From: Lasioglossum baleicum
Lineage: Eukaryota; Arthropoda; Insecta; Hymenoptera; Halictidae
DNA length: 64,000 bases
Assembly (NCBI RefSeq): GCF_051020765.1
Contig: NC_134929.1
Location: forward strand, 20,722,135 to 20,786,134
Direction: 5' to 3'
Below are positions 1 to 11,741 of this stretch, in pieces. The notes under the pieces are model-generated. The model was not told the DNA's origin. It ran no database searches and worked only from the letters and a program-made list of their open reading frames with translations. The position numbers and the translations under genes were made by a program. Positions within the stretch are counted from its first letter, which is position 1; every line of letters begins with the position of its first letter.

Positions 1-273
1 GGATAATGCCCAAGTCAGATCTCTCGCCGTCTACGCGTGGATGCGGTGAATAGAGCCACGGAGATAGGGTAAGAGTAGATGAGGCGAGCGGGGGTGGCTG
101 TTTGCAGGCGAAGGGAGGATAAAAGGGGTGTTTGGGGGTGTGTGGGAGCAAGGGGGTGGCTGGGTAGGCAGTCCAGGAGAGTTCGACGTCCCACATTTTC
201 TCCCAACCCCCGGCTGGCGGCAGGTCCACCACCTACGGTTCTCCTCTGCCATCTCTTCCGTCTTTTCCATTTC

Positions 274-296
274 CTCTCTCTCTCTCTCTCTCTCTC
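274..296. repeat. (CT)n microsatellite
   Basis: An uninterrupted run of CT dinucleotides inside a longer pyrimidine-rich stretch. Confidence 0.95.
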
Positions 297-1700
297 CTCT
301 CATCCCTTCTATCGGCCCCGAAACCCTCTCACCCCCCATTTGCCTGGCAGTACCCGGCCCGGAACAGTTCGGCCCTCGACAACGAGAGTTTCGCGATCCC
401 ATCAACGAAGGTCTGACTACTGTTTGGCAATAGTTGTTCAAAATAACGAATATATTCCACTCGATTGCTGCCCGCGAGTAACTGCAATTAATTTGCTCGC
501 CAATCACGAATTAATCGGATTCAGTCGGTTATTGACTGTCGACCGGACTCACCGATACTATTCGTAACGTTCGAGCTATTAGCGTCATCGAGAGAAAACG
601 CACGTTTTGTCCGAACCCCCGGAATTAATGCAATCATTTCATAATTTTTCAAAGTGTATCATCCGTTTAATTTTTCAACAGCTATAGCAACTTCAATCGT
701 AAATCAACAAATTGTAGGTAGCATGTTCTAATACTTTTGTTTGGGGTTATCCTGCGAAAGAAGATTTTTAAGGTTGCTCTCGGTTCAGCATAATTGTGAA
801 AATTATGTCAATATGTTGGACGTTCGTACTCGAGGGGTAAAAGAAATTAGAATTGTTTATGTAAGACAAAAATGGCTAGTATAGCTGATGTTTGGCATAT
901 TTGGTCGACGGTCTAGATTAGGTTTCCAACCTCAGGAAGAGTGGGACCATCCGAGGTCTTTAAACCTGGCGAGAGCTGCGCCAGCGATCCTCAGCTTCGC
1001 GTGGCCTCTTCAGGGAATGATATTTCCTAATAAGACGCCAGCCGGTAACGAGTGTCCGGCTACCGGATTTTATTCCCGAGAAATAAAACGTTGCTCCGGC
1101 TAACGCTTCTCCTAGACCTTCCCTCTCTCTCTCTATCTCTCCCCCTCTTTCTCACCCTCTCTGTCCTTCTTTCCATCTCTAGGCCCCATAAATCTGTATT
1201 AGGAATACGACATGGAAAGCCGCTTGCCTGGGACACCAGAGATGCAGCTCCCTCCGATAGAACCCGAGAAGCTTGACTCTCTTTTTCCAGCCCTTGCTAG
1301 ATCCCCTACCTAAATCTTTCTTATAACATAATTTTGCGTTTCACCAGCTTGATAATTAGCAGACTGCGAATTTTACGGATTTTCTAAGATCTTCGGAAGA
1401 CTCTAATATATTCTTGAATGAATGTTGAAAAAATTTAGAATGAATTAAGTAGCATTTTCAGGGACGCATTAAATGTGCACAATTTGATTTTTTATAGTCC
1501 ATCATTCCTGGGACATCAAGGTGACCTTAACTATTTTCAAAGGTTCTTCAAGGACAACTCAAGATCATCATGTTATAGGTCGTTAAAGCATAGTTGCATT
1601 GACTTTGAAAAATCTCAAGGTCATCTTGATATTTCTGAAAAAAATGAGACAAAAATGAGACTACAAAAATGGCTGATCTGTTATTTTTGTTATTCGACGC
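297..1700. other. No gene seen; noncoding
   Basis: A CT-rich patch lies at 1117-1180. A weak relict of the GACTGCGG transposon end occurs near 1361 (GCAGACTGCGAATTTTACGG). The open frames are short and none resembles a known domain. Confidence 0.6.
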
Positions 1701-1917
1701 CGATTGTGTTGAATATAGGGACCAAAAATAACAGTTACTCTAAAATTTTCTACTATAAAAATCATTAATAAAAAGTTGATTATTATTGAAATTTAAGATA
1801 ATGTACACAAAATATAAAGAAAAAAATTCGAAGAACAGAATGATTAAAAAATATCGATTTTTATACTTTTTGGTTGCAAATGACAGTTATAAGTGTTCAA
1901 AAAATCGGATCCTCCTA

Positions 1918-2080
1918 GATAACTGTTATCGATGAAGAAAAACTGTTTCGATCGCTCATAGCAGTTATCGATGAGAGAAATATATTTCGATCGCTCATAA
2001 CAGTTATCGATGATCGAATTTCTTTTCACTTGTTCATAATAATTATTCATGAGAAAATTCTCATAATTATTGAGTTGCCT
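1918..2080 (-). repeat. Left array of the 39-bp unit
   Basis: The unit starts GTTATCGATGAGAG and ends CGCTCATAACA. It recurs every 39 bases at 1925, 1964, 2003 and 2042, with growing divergence toward the centre. It is the reverse complement of the right array. Confidence 0.85.
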
Positions 2081-2305
2081 ACTCCTTTTCGGATGGAGCA
2101 AGCCTGTGAAATTCATTGGGAAGGTTTCGTACAACAAGACGAATCAACAGACCACAAGAACAACACAAAATCTGTTTGTTTGTCACATTAAATTTTGATT
2201 GTAGCAATTAATTTTACGAATAGAAAATTTACCAAATACATAATTGATTGTCTACCATTTGAAAATTGTACTATTTAATAATAACTATTACAAATTTCGT
2301 TAATC

Positions 2306-2472
2306 AATAACTGTTACCAGCGATTAAAATGAATTTCTCTCATTGATAACTATTATGAGCGATCGAAATAAATTTCTCTCATCGATAACTATTATGAGTG
2401 ACCAAAATAAACTTCTCTCATTGATAACTGTAATAAGTGATCGAAATGAATTTCTCTCAACGATAACATTTA
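2306..2472 (+). repeat. Right array of the 39-bp unit
   Basis: Four successive 39-base units start at 2306, 2345, 2384 and 2423, with a fifth partial copy at 2462. The unit begins GATAACTATTATGAGCGATC and ends TTTCTCTCATC. Units differ at a few positions only. Confidence 0.9.
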
Positions 2473-2579
2473 CCAACAAGAGGTCAAATTTTCGGTTTAC
2501 AATTTTAGTCGGTGAAATACTTGTTATTCTATGACTTTTTTACTTTTTGGTTATAACAGTTATGGTCCCTGGTTGAATA

Positions 2580-3280
2580 TGCTTATCAATACCAGATCGA
2601 AGTTCGCAGACTAGCGTGAATAGTATTGCTGCCAGTGAGATCGGTGCACGCGGGCAAGCATGAGCGCGAGGAAGCTTGCGATTGGCCGATATCTCGAAGA
2701 AGTAGGCGAAGATCGACTCGGTAGAAGTTCGTCGGAACCAGAGTACGCATATCACGTGTACCGGTAAGCAGGTTAACGTGAGAAGGAGTGTGCGAAAGAG
2801 AGAGAAAGAGACAGTACAAAGGAGAGAGCGAAGGAGAGAGAGGGAGAGGAACAGATTAATTTGCGAATGACCGATCGAAAGCGAAAGAGACCGGGGACCA
2901 CGCGGAAACCTTATGGTTCTCTATCCGTCGGCATAAGGAGACGTAAATCCGTTTGGCACCGCTCTGGCCGTGCATAGCGTAGCCCTTACGTTAGAAGACC
3001 AATAGATGACGGAGCTGACGGGGTTCAGATGACTTGACTTACGAAGCCCCGTCCGTGCCTCGGTTGTGCGCACGCCCCTCCGTCTTTCTCTCTTCGTGCT
3101 GCTGTCGGTGCAACGCACCGCACCGCACCGTTTTCCTTTCGTTACACCGACGCTCCGCCAGCGAACAATGAAGTCGTTACGAGAAAACAGGTCATAGAAT
3201 CCGCTCCACTTTTCTTCGGCTTGCTCGTTGCACGGTCTCGGTTACCGATCCGCGAATACGTCCTTGATTTCGCGCTACGG
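2580..3280. other. Purine-rich noncoding stretch
   Basis: A GA-rich tract occupies 2775-2860 and a short CGCAC run lies at 3113-3130. A CCAAT box on the minus strand (GATTGGCC) sits at 2679. Purine-rich tracts with CCAAT occur near insect promoters, but no start or exon can be assigned. Confidence 0.35.
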
Positions 3281-3285
3281 CCGCC

Positions 3286-3628
3286 GATTTGCCCTACGGG
3301 GCAATGCCGTGGCCCCGAGCCCTGCTCGATGTTCCAAACATTTACAACATACGATTGCTCCTATCTTTGACGGCCCTTTGATGGTTGAATCAGTGGAGCT
3401 CCATTGGAGACTAGAATCTGAGTATTATTGTATTCTTTAGAGCTAGGCTTTTTGAGAATTTAAAGATTAGATGAAGATGCCTGAGCTGAGATGTGGATAG
3501 TCATTAATATCTGTAAATGAAGGTCAATAGATCAGTGGATCCTCATGGAAGATTAGAATTTTAAGAATTGCGTTTTCAGACGATGGTAGAGGAGCACGGA
3601 TTGCCCCATGGGGCAATGCCCCGGCTCC
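3286..3628. repeat. Diverged direct repeat with a GC palindrome
   Basis: GATTTGCCCTACGGGGCAAT at 3286 recurs as GGATTGCCCCATGGGGCAAT at 3599, where TTGCCCCATGGGGCAA (3601-3616) is a perfect 16-base palindrome. Between them, ATCAGTGGAGCTCCATTGGA (3390) has a relative, ATCAGTGGATCCTCATGGAA (3531). This looks like an old tandem duplication. Confidence 0.55.
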
Positions 3629-4842
3629 ATTGAGAGTACAGATACCCAATCAATCATACATTAGAACCTAACTATCCCGAAATCAGGAAAGCTCTGAGTC
3701 ATCATACCCTTCAGATTTTTAGACGAAATCCAGATGAAGCTGCACGAAGAGAGATTGCCCCCTGAGGCTGTGAGCTAGCTCCGTCGATGTCGAGAGCAAT
3801 GAAACCACCTGGAGCACTCATACAGTAAGCAAAATGGAGGATCTGTTTCGCAGATCTGTCCCCCAGGGACAATCTAATGCGCGATCTACAATTTTGCTTC
3901 TGCACCGGTGTTTTATCTGAATGCCAGGAGAAGGAATCGCGACGATCTTGATACGTTATCAGTGAAAGTAGTGGGAAAAAGTAGATTTTCATTCCGGCAG
4001 CAAATCGGATCAGTCTTTTTCTCGCGCGGTGCCCTCGAACGAGGCGAGATTCCGTGGCCGAAGAGGCGAGAAAGGAAAGGCGAGGCACACGATCCGTTCA
4101 CAGATCGATCGATATCGAGTCAACGAAGCGAGTTCCCTCCGTGGACGATTTTAGACCAAGCTGCTCGATCGGCCGTGGTGCGCCGCGCGACCTGACGTCA
4201 CCTGCAAGCTTTGACAGACCGATCGAATGATTCGATTAAAATTCTCTCGCTCGAATATCATCCTCCCTCGGACATACCGAACGCCGCGAAGAGCTGCTCG
4301 AATCCCTTTAAGGGCGAAGACGTTGCACGTTCCACGCGGTGTCTGCTGCTAACAGCAAGCCTTACACGTGTCCTTAAAAGAAATCCTTAAGCGATACTGA
4401 TGCTCTTGTCTCACTCCATTCAGTACACCTTTCATTCATGTTTTAATGCTCAATCGATCCCACAGAAGCTTCCGAACGATTCCAGCGTCTTCAATGTCTC
4501 TCCTGCTTTATTTAATTCCGCACAGATTCAGCATCTTCCTCCAGTTTCATTTAATTCGGCGGCGGTTTCTAACGACACTGGTGTTCATTTGAGCATCGCG
4601 TCTTTTCAATGCATTCGTTCAATTGAATGTTCAGGGTATTTTATTCAAATTTCTGGTTTGTCTATCTTTCTTTATTTAATTGTGCAGTGGTTTTCAACAA
4701 GGCCATTAATGTTTATTCAACGTGTATCTGATTCAACGACAGATTCTATCGCATTTTTAAATGTCTGTCCAGTTTTATTTATTTGGCCAGTGGTTTTTCA
4801 CAAAACTGGTCGGAGAAGGTGATACAAGATGTAATGATGCTC
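3629..4842. other. No gene seen
   Basis: Sequence is ordinary noncoding. A full CRE-like palindrome TGACGTCA lies at 4193-4200. From 4495 to 4800 short motifs such as TTTATTTAATTCCGC recur loosely. The 140-codon frame at 4400-4822 has repetitive, low-information content and no known domain. Confidence 0.5.
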
Positions 4843-4960
4843 TCGGCGCACTGGTTCGATCCAATTTCACTTCAAAGCAATTTTGCAATTTAAAGTAAAC
4901 TTTCGACGTTTCGATATACGTCTACATCATTTTCAAGAAAACTCATAACTGCGTCTGTGA
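4843..4960 (-). mobile_element. Penelope-like retroelement terminal fragment, copy 1
   Basis: It starts with the family signature CGGCGCACTGGTTCGATCC and contains GCAATTTTGCAATTTAAA, shared with the copies near 31500 and 40200. On the minus strand, 4904-4937 reads CTTGAAAAT, then GATGTA-GACG-TATATC, then GAAACGTCG. The six-base arms pair fully (one G-U), giving a hammerhead-like stem II before the conserved GAAAC. Confidence 0.55.
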
Positions 4961-5430
4961 CTTATTACACAAAATAACTAGTATCGACTATTACCATCAG
5001 TAAATTAAACATTGAACTTTGTTACTTATTTGCTTAGTGAAATTATTTTAACTACTTTGGAACAACAAAACACTGGTCAGAGAGATTTGAATCGAGCTTC
5101 CGGAATGTCTTGATAGGTTCAATCAGTTGTATTGTGAATTTGCGTACTTTCGACACTTTCAATTTGGATGGGTGATTTCGGGCGTTTTTTCCCGGTAGAT
5201 TACTAGTAGACGGACCACCGTGCTCGAGAGCCTTGGTTAGGTTTATTATAGCGGAACCGAAGGGAGCGTGCAGTTGCAGGACGACCTTCTGAAGGCTGTA
5301 ACGCGTGTGCGAAGGATGGAACTGCGTCGGAACAGAAATAGGACGGTCGCGATTAATGGGTCGAAGTAAACCGTACGCGCTCGAACACAGCGAGCAAGCG
5401 AGACGAACAGAAACGGAGTATGAGGGAGCT

Positions 5431-5432
<2 letters not shown>
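4961..5432. other. No gene seen
   Basis: Ordinary AT-rich sequence, then GC-richer sequence toward 5200-5430. No convincing exon. Confidence 0.5.

Positions 5433-5470
<38 letters not shown>
5433..5470. repeat. (GA)n microsatellite
   Basis: Nineteen consecutive AG units, followed by interrupted GA-rich sequence to about 5508. Confidence 0.97.
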
Positions 5471-5471
<1 letters not shown>

Positions 5472-5508
5472 AAGAGCAAATGAGAAAGAGAGAGGGAGAG
5501 AGAGAGTA

Positions 5509-7449
5509 GAGCAGTCGATAAGCAGGGCAGAGAGCGTGGTCTCCGAGCAAATTTAGGTGCGTCGAGCACACCGTGTCGCCGGCGTCGTTCGCGATATTTC
5601 CAAGACGTCACGCGGAGAGGACGCGTACACGCGCGGCACCCTCCGCAGTCTTCTTCGAAACAATTATTCTTTGAAATACGCTCATTGGAGTTGTTCGTGT
5701 CAGCGGGAGAAGTCGTTGAGAACTTACCCACCGGCCCGATGGAAAGTTCGTGCTTTCGTGAGCAGAATTTTTCATCCGCCCCTTCTGCCCCCGCCGACTC
5801 CGCGAACTTTCACGATTACTTTATCTTGCGCAGTACAAGAAAGGGGGGAGAGGGTCGTAGGCGCGCTAGGAACCCTCTCGGCGACCTTAAATGGGTGTCA
5901 GAGCTTAAGGGGTTAGCCGAAGGCCGAAATGTGAAAAGAAATTTCAACCCGACGCTTCTTTTTTCGGTAAAATACACTTTAACCCTTCACGAATTGTCCA
6001 AAATACGAGAATGGAAAGAGAGACAAATAATATTTTGGTTCAGTTATGCTACAGATAAGATTGTATGTGACACAAATTGTATCACACCGAATAGTTCAGC
6101 GAGCCAAACAATTTTAGAAACCCTTTAAAGCGGTATTAAAAGCTGTAGGACCTTTAGCACCGTGTCCGAACAACTTCGAGCAACCTTTGCCCCGTAAACT
6201 CCATAGGAACCCGTACTTTCTCCGACGCCCTCTGACCCCCGACCTTTCCGAGCGCAGATCAACGACGAAATTGGCCACGTTCTCGCGTATAAGGTTAGCA
6301 GCGGGGTCCGTTCGTTAGCGAGTGCAACAGGATGCACAATTATTAAAGCCGGTAACGAGGCAGAGCCTGCACGATGCCTGACGTGCACACTGTCGGGCGT
6401 AAACGCCAATTATAGGGTCTTACTAAAAACTAATTGCTACGACTCGATACATCCAGATATTTATTAAATTCTGTGACGATAGTGAGAAGCAGGAAAATCG
6501 ACATTTTAACATTTTCTTTGGGGAACAATTAGCTACAGAATTTTGTTATTTTATGTGTACAAAAAGATACATCCGTAAACTAGAAAAGGAGAAGTTTGTA
6601 TTAATCTCTACATTATGTCGCATACAATTGTTGAAAAAAAGTATTCTTCAACTTGTTTTTGAAATTTGACAAGTTTCACAGAGACGAAATAGTATAAATG
6701 AAAAATCAAGTGGAAATTGGAAACCGTGAAATTCCTAGGAAATCGTCGGGAAATTTCGCCGACAGAGAGGGGCGGCTGCTAATGAAGGCCGAGGGATTTG
6801 AATTGATTCGAGTCGCGTAAATACGCGCAGCTTCCAATTGAATTTCGGTGGCGAGAATCGAGTAGAAAGAAAACAATTGGACTTTGAGAAGAGGATTCGA
6901 TCCTTTAACTGGAACTGAAAGGTCTCCGCGTCCTTGCACGATGTTCCCGTTCCGGTAACTGTTCCCGAAACGCGCCGCGATTTCGCACTCTGGACACTGT
7001 CCAAAGTGTTCCGCGAAACATATTCGACATCGATCAAGAAGAAATTACCGCGGAACCTTGGCCCGGAACGTTTCGCGTCCATCTAACGCTTCTGTTCGCG
7101 GAAATCGAGCGTCGAATCGGTATGGGAACGATTCGCGGAGCTTCTCAGAAATCGAAACGAACGTTCGAGTTGGAATCATTGTTGTTGGTTATTCGGGAAT
7201 CAAGGTAATTTTATAATAAAGAAAACAGGCAGATATCTTTTAAACGATATTTATGTAGATGCTCTCTCTTCAGAAGTTAGGTTTAGACTGATGATGGTCC
7301 GGAGCTTGCCGGTACATTTTATACCAAAACGTGAGTCATTGTCGTCATGCGGATTCAAAGGGCCGCCGCTCTATCTCTGTTTGTAAACCTAAGATATCGC
7401 AGAGATTAATGTAATAGGACCGGCAGAGATGGTCCCTGGAATGTTTAAA
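5509..7449. other. No gene seen
   Basis: GC-rich and CpG-rich stretches (5550-5900, 6700-7120) alternate with AT-rich ones. The overlapping frames on both strands reflect few stop codons in GC-rich DNA. None shows a domain, signal peptide or matching splice sites. Confidence 0.5.
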
Positions 7450-7585
7450 ACAATGGTTCTCGGAACAGTATTCATTTCTGTATCATGACGTCACATATCG
7501 ACATCCGAAGATATGGTTCCCCGAATGTATATGTATACAATAGTTCTAGGAACAGATAAACGACGTCATATATCAATTAATTGTG
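7450..7585. repeat. Diverged tandem duplication, period about 88
   Basis: CAATGGTTCTCGGAACAG followed by GACGTCACATATC recurs as CAATAGTTCTAGGAACAG followed by GACGTCATATATC. Confidence 0.6.
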
Positions 7586-7720
7586 CTCATAAATGCATAA
7601 AATCTGCGAGATGTAGACAGTGTACTTATTTCCACCCTTAACAGTCATGAAGCATGATAAACAATAAGACAGCGTACTTTAATTTTTCACTCTAGTGTCT
7701 GTTCTCATCAACCATGACAA

Positions 7721-7836
7721 AAGACAATCTTCAAGAACAATTCGACAGGAATAATTAATTTAGGAAAAGTTAGTGTATTGGCATTTACGTAAGACAATCT
7801 TCAAGAACGATTCGACAGGAAAAATTAGTGTATTGG
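7721..7836 (+). repeat. Tandem duplication, period 70
   Basis: AAGACAATCTTCAAGAAC and the following TTCGACAGGA repeat at 7721 and 7791 and end with TTAGTGTATTGG in both. The second copy lacks about 24 bases. Confidence 0.9.
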
Positions 7837-8382
7837 ATCGCGATCCAGCGCGACGTGCGATCGATCACTTTTCGAAGCGGATCGGTCGCAGGCCAGTAGA
7901 ATCGCGAGCGCAAACATTTGCAGTCTGCACGGCCGGCGCGGCGGCGCAGCTCGCGAGGGATGCGAATTAAGCGGCAAATTAATTGGTTCGTCTTGGTGCG
8001 CGGCAGCGGCGGCCCGATGTTTACCCTAGTATCGATTACTAATGGCTGTTTGCCCAAGTTTCGAACCTGCTCCCGTTGCCCGGCTGGCTGCCGGCTCTGC
8101 CTAGAGCCACCATAACCCAATATTGGATACTCTCCGCCCTCCGCCAACGACCGTTCGGTCTTTAACTATTTCGATCGAGATAACTCGTTGCTGCATCGTG
8201 GTACCATTCGCATAGGCTCTGGCTGGGTCTGCTCCGACCCGGGTAATTCGACAAATCCGCGGCAGACTTCAAATGTCTTGTTCTTCTGTCGAATAATAGA
8301 TGAAAATAAATGTTCGCTTTTCATGTGGGTAGCCAAGTGTAATTTAAAATTTGTTGATACATCCTCTATGTGTGATGATATT
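7837..8382. other. No gene seen
   Basis: A GC-rich patch (7840-8240) with short overlapping frames and no recognised domain. Confidence 0.45.
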
Positions 8383-8384
8383 TA

Positions 8385-9148
8385 CAGTAAGGAGCATAAC
8401 TGATTCCACACACTTTAGATCAGAATAACTTTTATATGAATGGACCAAACGACTTCATTTTCTCTGTAAGGCTAGAAGAATCAGTTTAGTAAATGGTGTG
8501 TAAAAAGTATGTTGAAAAAATGCATTTGGACATAATTGTGAAAAACAATAGTAAAAATTGATTTTTACAACTTTTTTAGCTGGCCCACTAAGGAAAATTT
8601 GATAATTGTATAAAAAAGTACTGCCCTCTCCGATTTTGATGAAATTTAAATATGTTATGCAGCAACACATTCTGAACAGTTTTTTCCTGTTCCAATATAG
8701 GGGGGTCGCTTTTAGTTTTCGAGATATTTGCAAAAAACTATCGCGAATACTGTATTGAATTTTTCGTATTCGTGAACGCTCCGCTGCAACGTAGACTGTT
8801 TCGGTGCGGCGTTTGTTTACATTTTGACGCTGTAGAGATAAGAGAGAAAACAGGGGGGGCGGAAAGAGCCAGCCTGACACCACACACACCCACCCAGTGT
8901 TTCACACGCACCCACTTTTCTATACAATTACCAAATTTTCGTTAGTGGGCCAGCTAAAAAAGTTGTAAAAATCAATTTTTACTACTGTTTTTCACAATTA
9001 TGTACAAATACATTTTTTCAACATATTTTTTACACATCATTTACTAAACTAAGTCTTCTAGCCTTACAGAGAAATTGAAGTCGTTTGGTCCATTAATAAA
9101 AAACTTGTTCTGGTTTAAAGTGTGTGGAATCAGTTATGCTCCTTACTG
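8385..9148. mobile_element. Tc1/mariner-type foldback element, copy 1 (interrupted)
   Basis: It begins CAGTAAGGAGCATAACTG and ends with the exact inverse, each next to TA (8383-8384 and 9149-9150), the usual target duplication of Tc1/mariner elements. The inverted arms run about 215 bases, to the motif GCTGGCCCACTAA on each side. No transposase is present. The loop is replaced by another element (8601-8932). An uninterrupted relative is at 41637-42309. Confidence 0.88.
8601..8932. mobile_element. Nested element related to the 62588-63336 foldback
   Basis: It lies between the arms of the host foldback. It starts GATAATTGTATAAAAAAGTA and ends in TATACAATTACC, whose inverse is GGTAATTGTATA. Its body (TCGCTTTTAGTTTTCGAGAT, CACCACACACACCC) matches one arm of the larger element at 62588. 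It therefore appears to be a half-length derivative carrying a single arm. Confidence 0.75.
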
Positions 9149-9720
9149 TATATTATGTATATATATATGTGAATATAATATATAATATTTATTAGTGGGG
9201 TGTAAATGGAAGTCTTCTACTTCCGGGCAATATTTTATTTAACTCTTCTATGATATGATGAGTAGACTGGCTTGACTTAAATTTTACTCACAGGGACTCC
9301 TAGTTACCTCTATTGTTTTTAAATTGCCGATTTAAAACCTGTCTGTATTTAACATGTTTGCGCAAATTGTCATTATAAGACTATAAATGAATATATTTGC
9401 GAGTAAAGAATGGACATTCAGAGAAATTTTGTAATATTTTTTAGAGGAACATTAACAAATTGTTGAAAGAAAGTATATACCATATTTTATAATATAATTT
9501 CGCTATCTCGAATATAATCAGTTAGTACCTTAGTAATACAGTTGAATTTTATATTAACGATGAATTTATTCAAATAAATTTTAGTGGAAGCCAAAGCGCA
9601 TTGTATCAGAAATGTTGTTCGATGTCTTGACAATGAGAATAAAGCAGGTATTCATAAATACAAGTCTCTAAGATAACCAGCGGAGCGATTTCATATGAAA
9701 AAATAAATTTTCTAGAGTCT
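9149..9720. other. AT-rich noncoding stretch
   Basis: A TA/AT simple run lies at 9149-9192. The remainder is AT-rich with no exon or repeat recognised. Confidence 0.5.
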
Positions 9721-11190
9721 TTAGTCGGACGGTTGAAGGATTACATTCGGGATCGAAGATTCTCCGACTGGTATCGTCGAGTCTGGTCGAGCGACGTTGA
9801 AAGAAGCCGAGGTATCGCGTGACGTCGCTCTCGGCCGAAAATTATTAGGCCAATTATCTTAATTACTCCGGTCCCTGCGCTTTTTCGTGCACGAGAAGCT
9901 CCGGGGACGGGGCTGGCCTAGTCGGGAATAGGTTTTTTCCCTTCTGCCCCACCTGTCCTCTATGCCCTCGCCTCGTGCTGCCTCGCCCTGCCTCGCGGTG
10001 CCGAGCCGCTCCGGCCCGTGCACGGTGAATTCACGAGTATTTTTGCGAAAGTGGGATGAAAAGGGACAAAAGCGTGGAGGCGCGGCGAGGAGAGGAGAGC
10101 GAGCGAGAAATCGATCCTAAGTACGCGTGCACTTTGACAACGTGACCACCACGAGGATGCATTCGATGCACCATTGCGCGTTATCCGTCTACCTCGCAAT
10201 CCTTTCGATCGACGGACTCGATCCGGCAATGTTCTCCGGAAACGTGTTGGTTAATGGTTCCCCCAAATTACCATTAATACCTAATTCGACCGAGTTTAAT
10301 TTATTTACTGCTTCAGAGAACCATAGAAATTCACCGGACTCAATGCTCGGATGCAGAGGATTATTTTATAATTTTTCAAACGTTTCAATTGTCGACCATG
10401 AAGCCACCCCCGGTAACGTAATCTAATAATTTCGTTTCTTATTACGTAAAGGAAGATATTTACGCTTTTAAAATTGTTGGAAATACTATTAATATTAATA
10501 TGATTATATATTAATATTAATAAGAAACTACGGTATATATAACGTGATAAAATGAATATTTAATAAATCCTCGTGATACTCAACAGAACACTCTACACTT
10601 TGATTTATTTATCGAGGATGGCGTGACCAATCTTATTTTAACCCTTAAGTTAATATTCGAAATTTTCTGTGGCGTTGAATAACATTCTACAAAGATTTAT
10701 TTAACGTTACTGTTAAGAATTGGGCGTCTCGTATGCAACAATGTAAAGCGCAACGTCATCGACTATCGCAGAGAATGTTGGTCATTGACACGCAGGGGTT
10801 AAACCGCGAGGCTGTTTCTTTCATGGTGAACAAACGAATTGGGGTAGTGGAGTAGCGAAAGAGAATCGACTACAATTCGTCATTCGGAGCAACTATCGTG
10901 TTGGCGAGGGGTTGGTCGGGGGTGTGGAACCCCGTTTGGTTGGCAACCGGCCTCCCCTTTGGTTCCTCGTCGTTCTACCGGCTCCACGCGTCCCATGCTC
11001 GTCACTTTCTCTCCTCGGGGCTGTCTCCGGTTCTCGCCCCTTGGCTGCCTACCCCTTTGCCACCCCCTGCGGCGATAGCACGAGGAAAGCTAGCGCAATC
11101 CGCCTGGCGAAACGAAGAGGGGAAACGGTGTTTCGTAGCGAGCTGGAGGTTTCCTCGAACCGGAGCCAGGTGGTTGGGAGCAGCCACGAA
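9721..11190. other. No gene seen
   Basis: The stretch alternates between GC-rich and AT-rich. 10485-10535 holds mirrored AATATTAAT motifs that could form an AT-rich hairpin. Open frames around 10900-11290 arise from GC-rich, purine-biased sequence. No domain or splice pair is convincing. Confidence 0.45.
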
Positions 11191-11530
11191 AGAGAGAAAG
11201 AGAGAGAGGGGGGGGGGCTAAAAGAAAGAAGAGGATCCCACAGAGGGAAAGAGAAAGATAGGTGTATAGACGGAACGCGAAAGTAGAAAAGAAGACGACG
11301 ATGACGACGACGACAGAGGGTTGAAGAGCGAAGGGCTCGGCTCGGGTTCGAACGAGAGGGAGGAGGAGGAAAACACGTGGCGGAGGGTGGAAAAGCGGGT
11401 GCAAACAGAGGGAGACCGAGACGGGGAGGGGAAACGAGAGCGAATAGAACCCGAGGGGTGGGACGGAGAGGTCCGAGAGACCGAGGGAGAGAACGCCAGA
11501 GAAAACGGGAGAGAGAGAAGGAAGGGTGGC
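11191..11530. repeat. Purine-rich (GA/G) tract
   Basis: GAAAGAGAGAAAGAGAGAG followed by an unbroken G run to about 11218, then strongly purine-biased sequence to 11530. Long frames on both strands here follow from this composition. Confidence 0.8.
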
Positions 11531-11741
11531 ACGCGCAATGCGGGTATTGATTCACGGCGGCAGCCGGCAACCAGCCTGAAACACACGACCGAGGCGACTC
11601 GACTCCGCGACTCTGACTCCGGACTCGACTCGATTCGATTCCGTTCGACTCGATTTGACATCGAGATCCTCGACAAACAGGATCGGGAGTACTCGTAAAA
11701 CAACATGTATGGAGATTAGGGAAGTTCGAGGGTGCCGGGGC

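Larger units (their letters stand above)
1716..2571. mobile_element. hAT-like nonautonomous element with mirrored 39-bp arrays
   Basis: The left end begins TAGGGACCA and the right end, read inward, begins CAGGGACCA, fitting the YAGNG start typical of hAT transposons. Both sides are flanked by the identical 8-bp GTTGAATA (1708-1715 and 2572-2579), the duplication length hAT transposases make. No transposase frame remains. Inside are two arrays of one 39-bp unit facing each other: four starts on the left (1925, 1964, 2003, 2042, inverted) and four on the right (2306, 2345, 2384, 2423). The element could therefore fold into a long imperfect hairpin. Such subterminal repeats often bind the transposase; that role is inferred here. 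Confidence 0.8.

Noticed and set aside
4784..4866. A-box-like TGGCCAGTGG and B-box-like GGTTCGATCC, suggesting a tRNA or SINE
   Set aside because: The spacing of about 70 bases is too long. GGTTCGAT is shared by all copies of the Penelope-like terminal repeat, so it belongs to that family.
11049..11706. Long Ser/Arg/Pro-rich open frames on both strands
   Set aside because: They follow from purine-rich, stop-poor composition. The frames overlap in sense and antisense with no domain.
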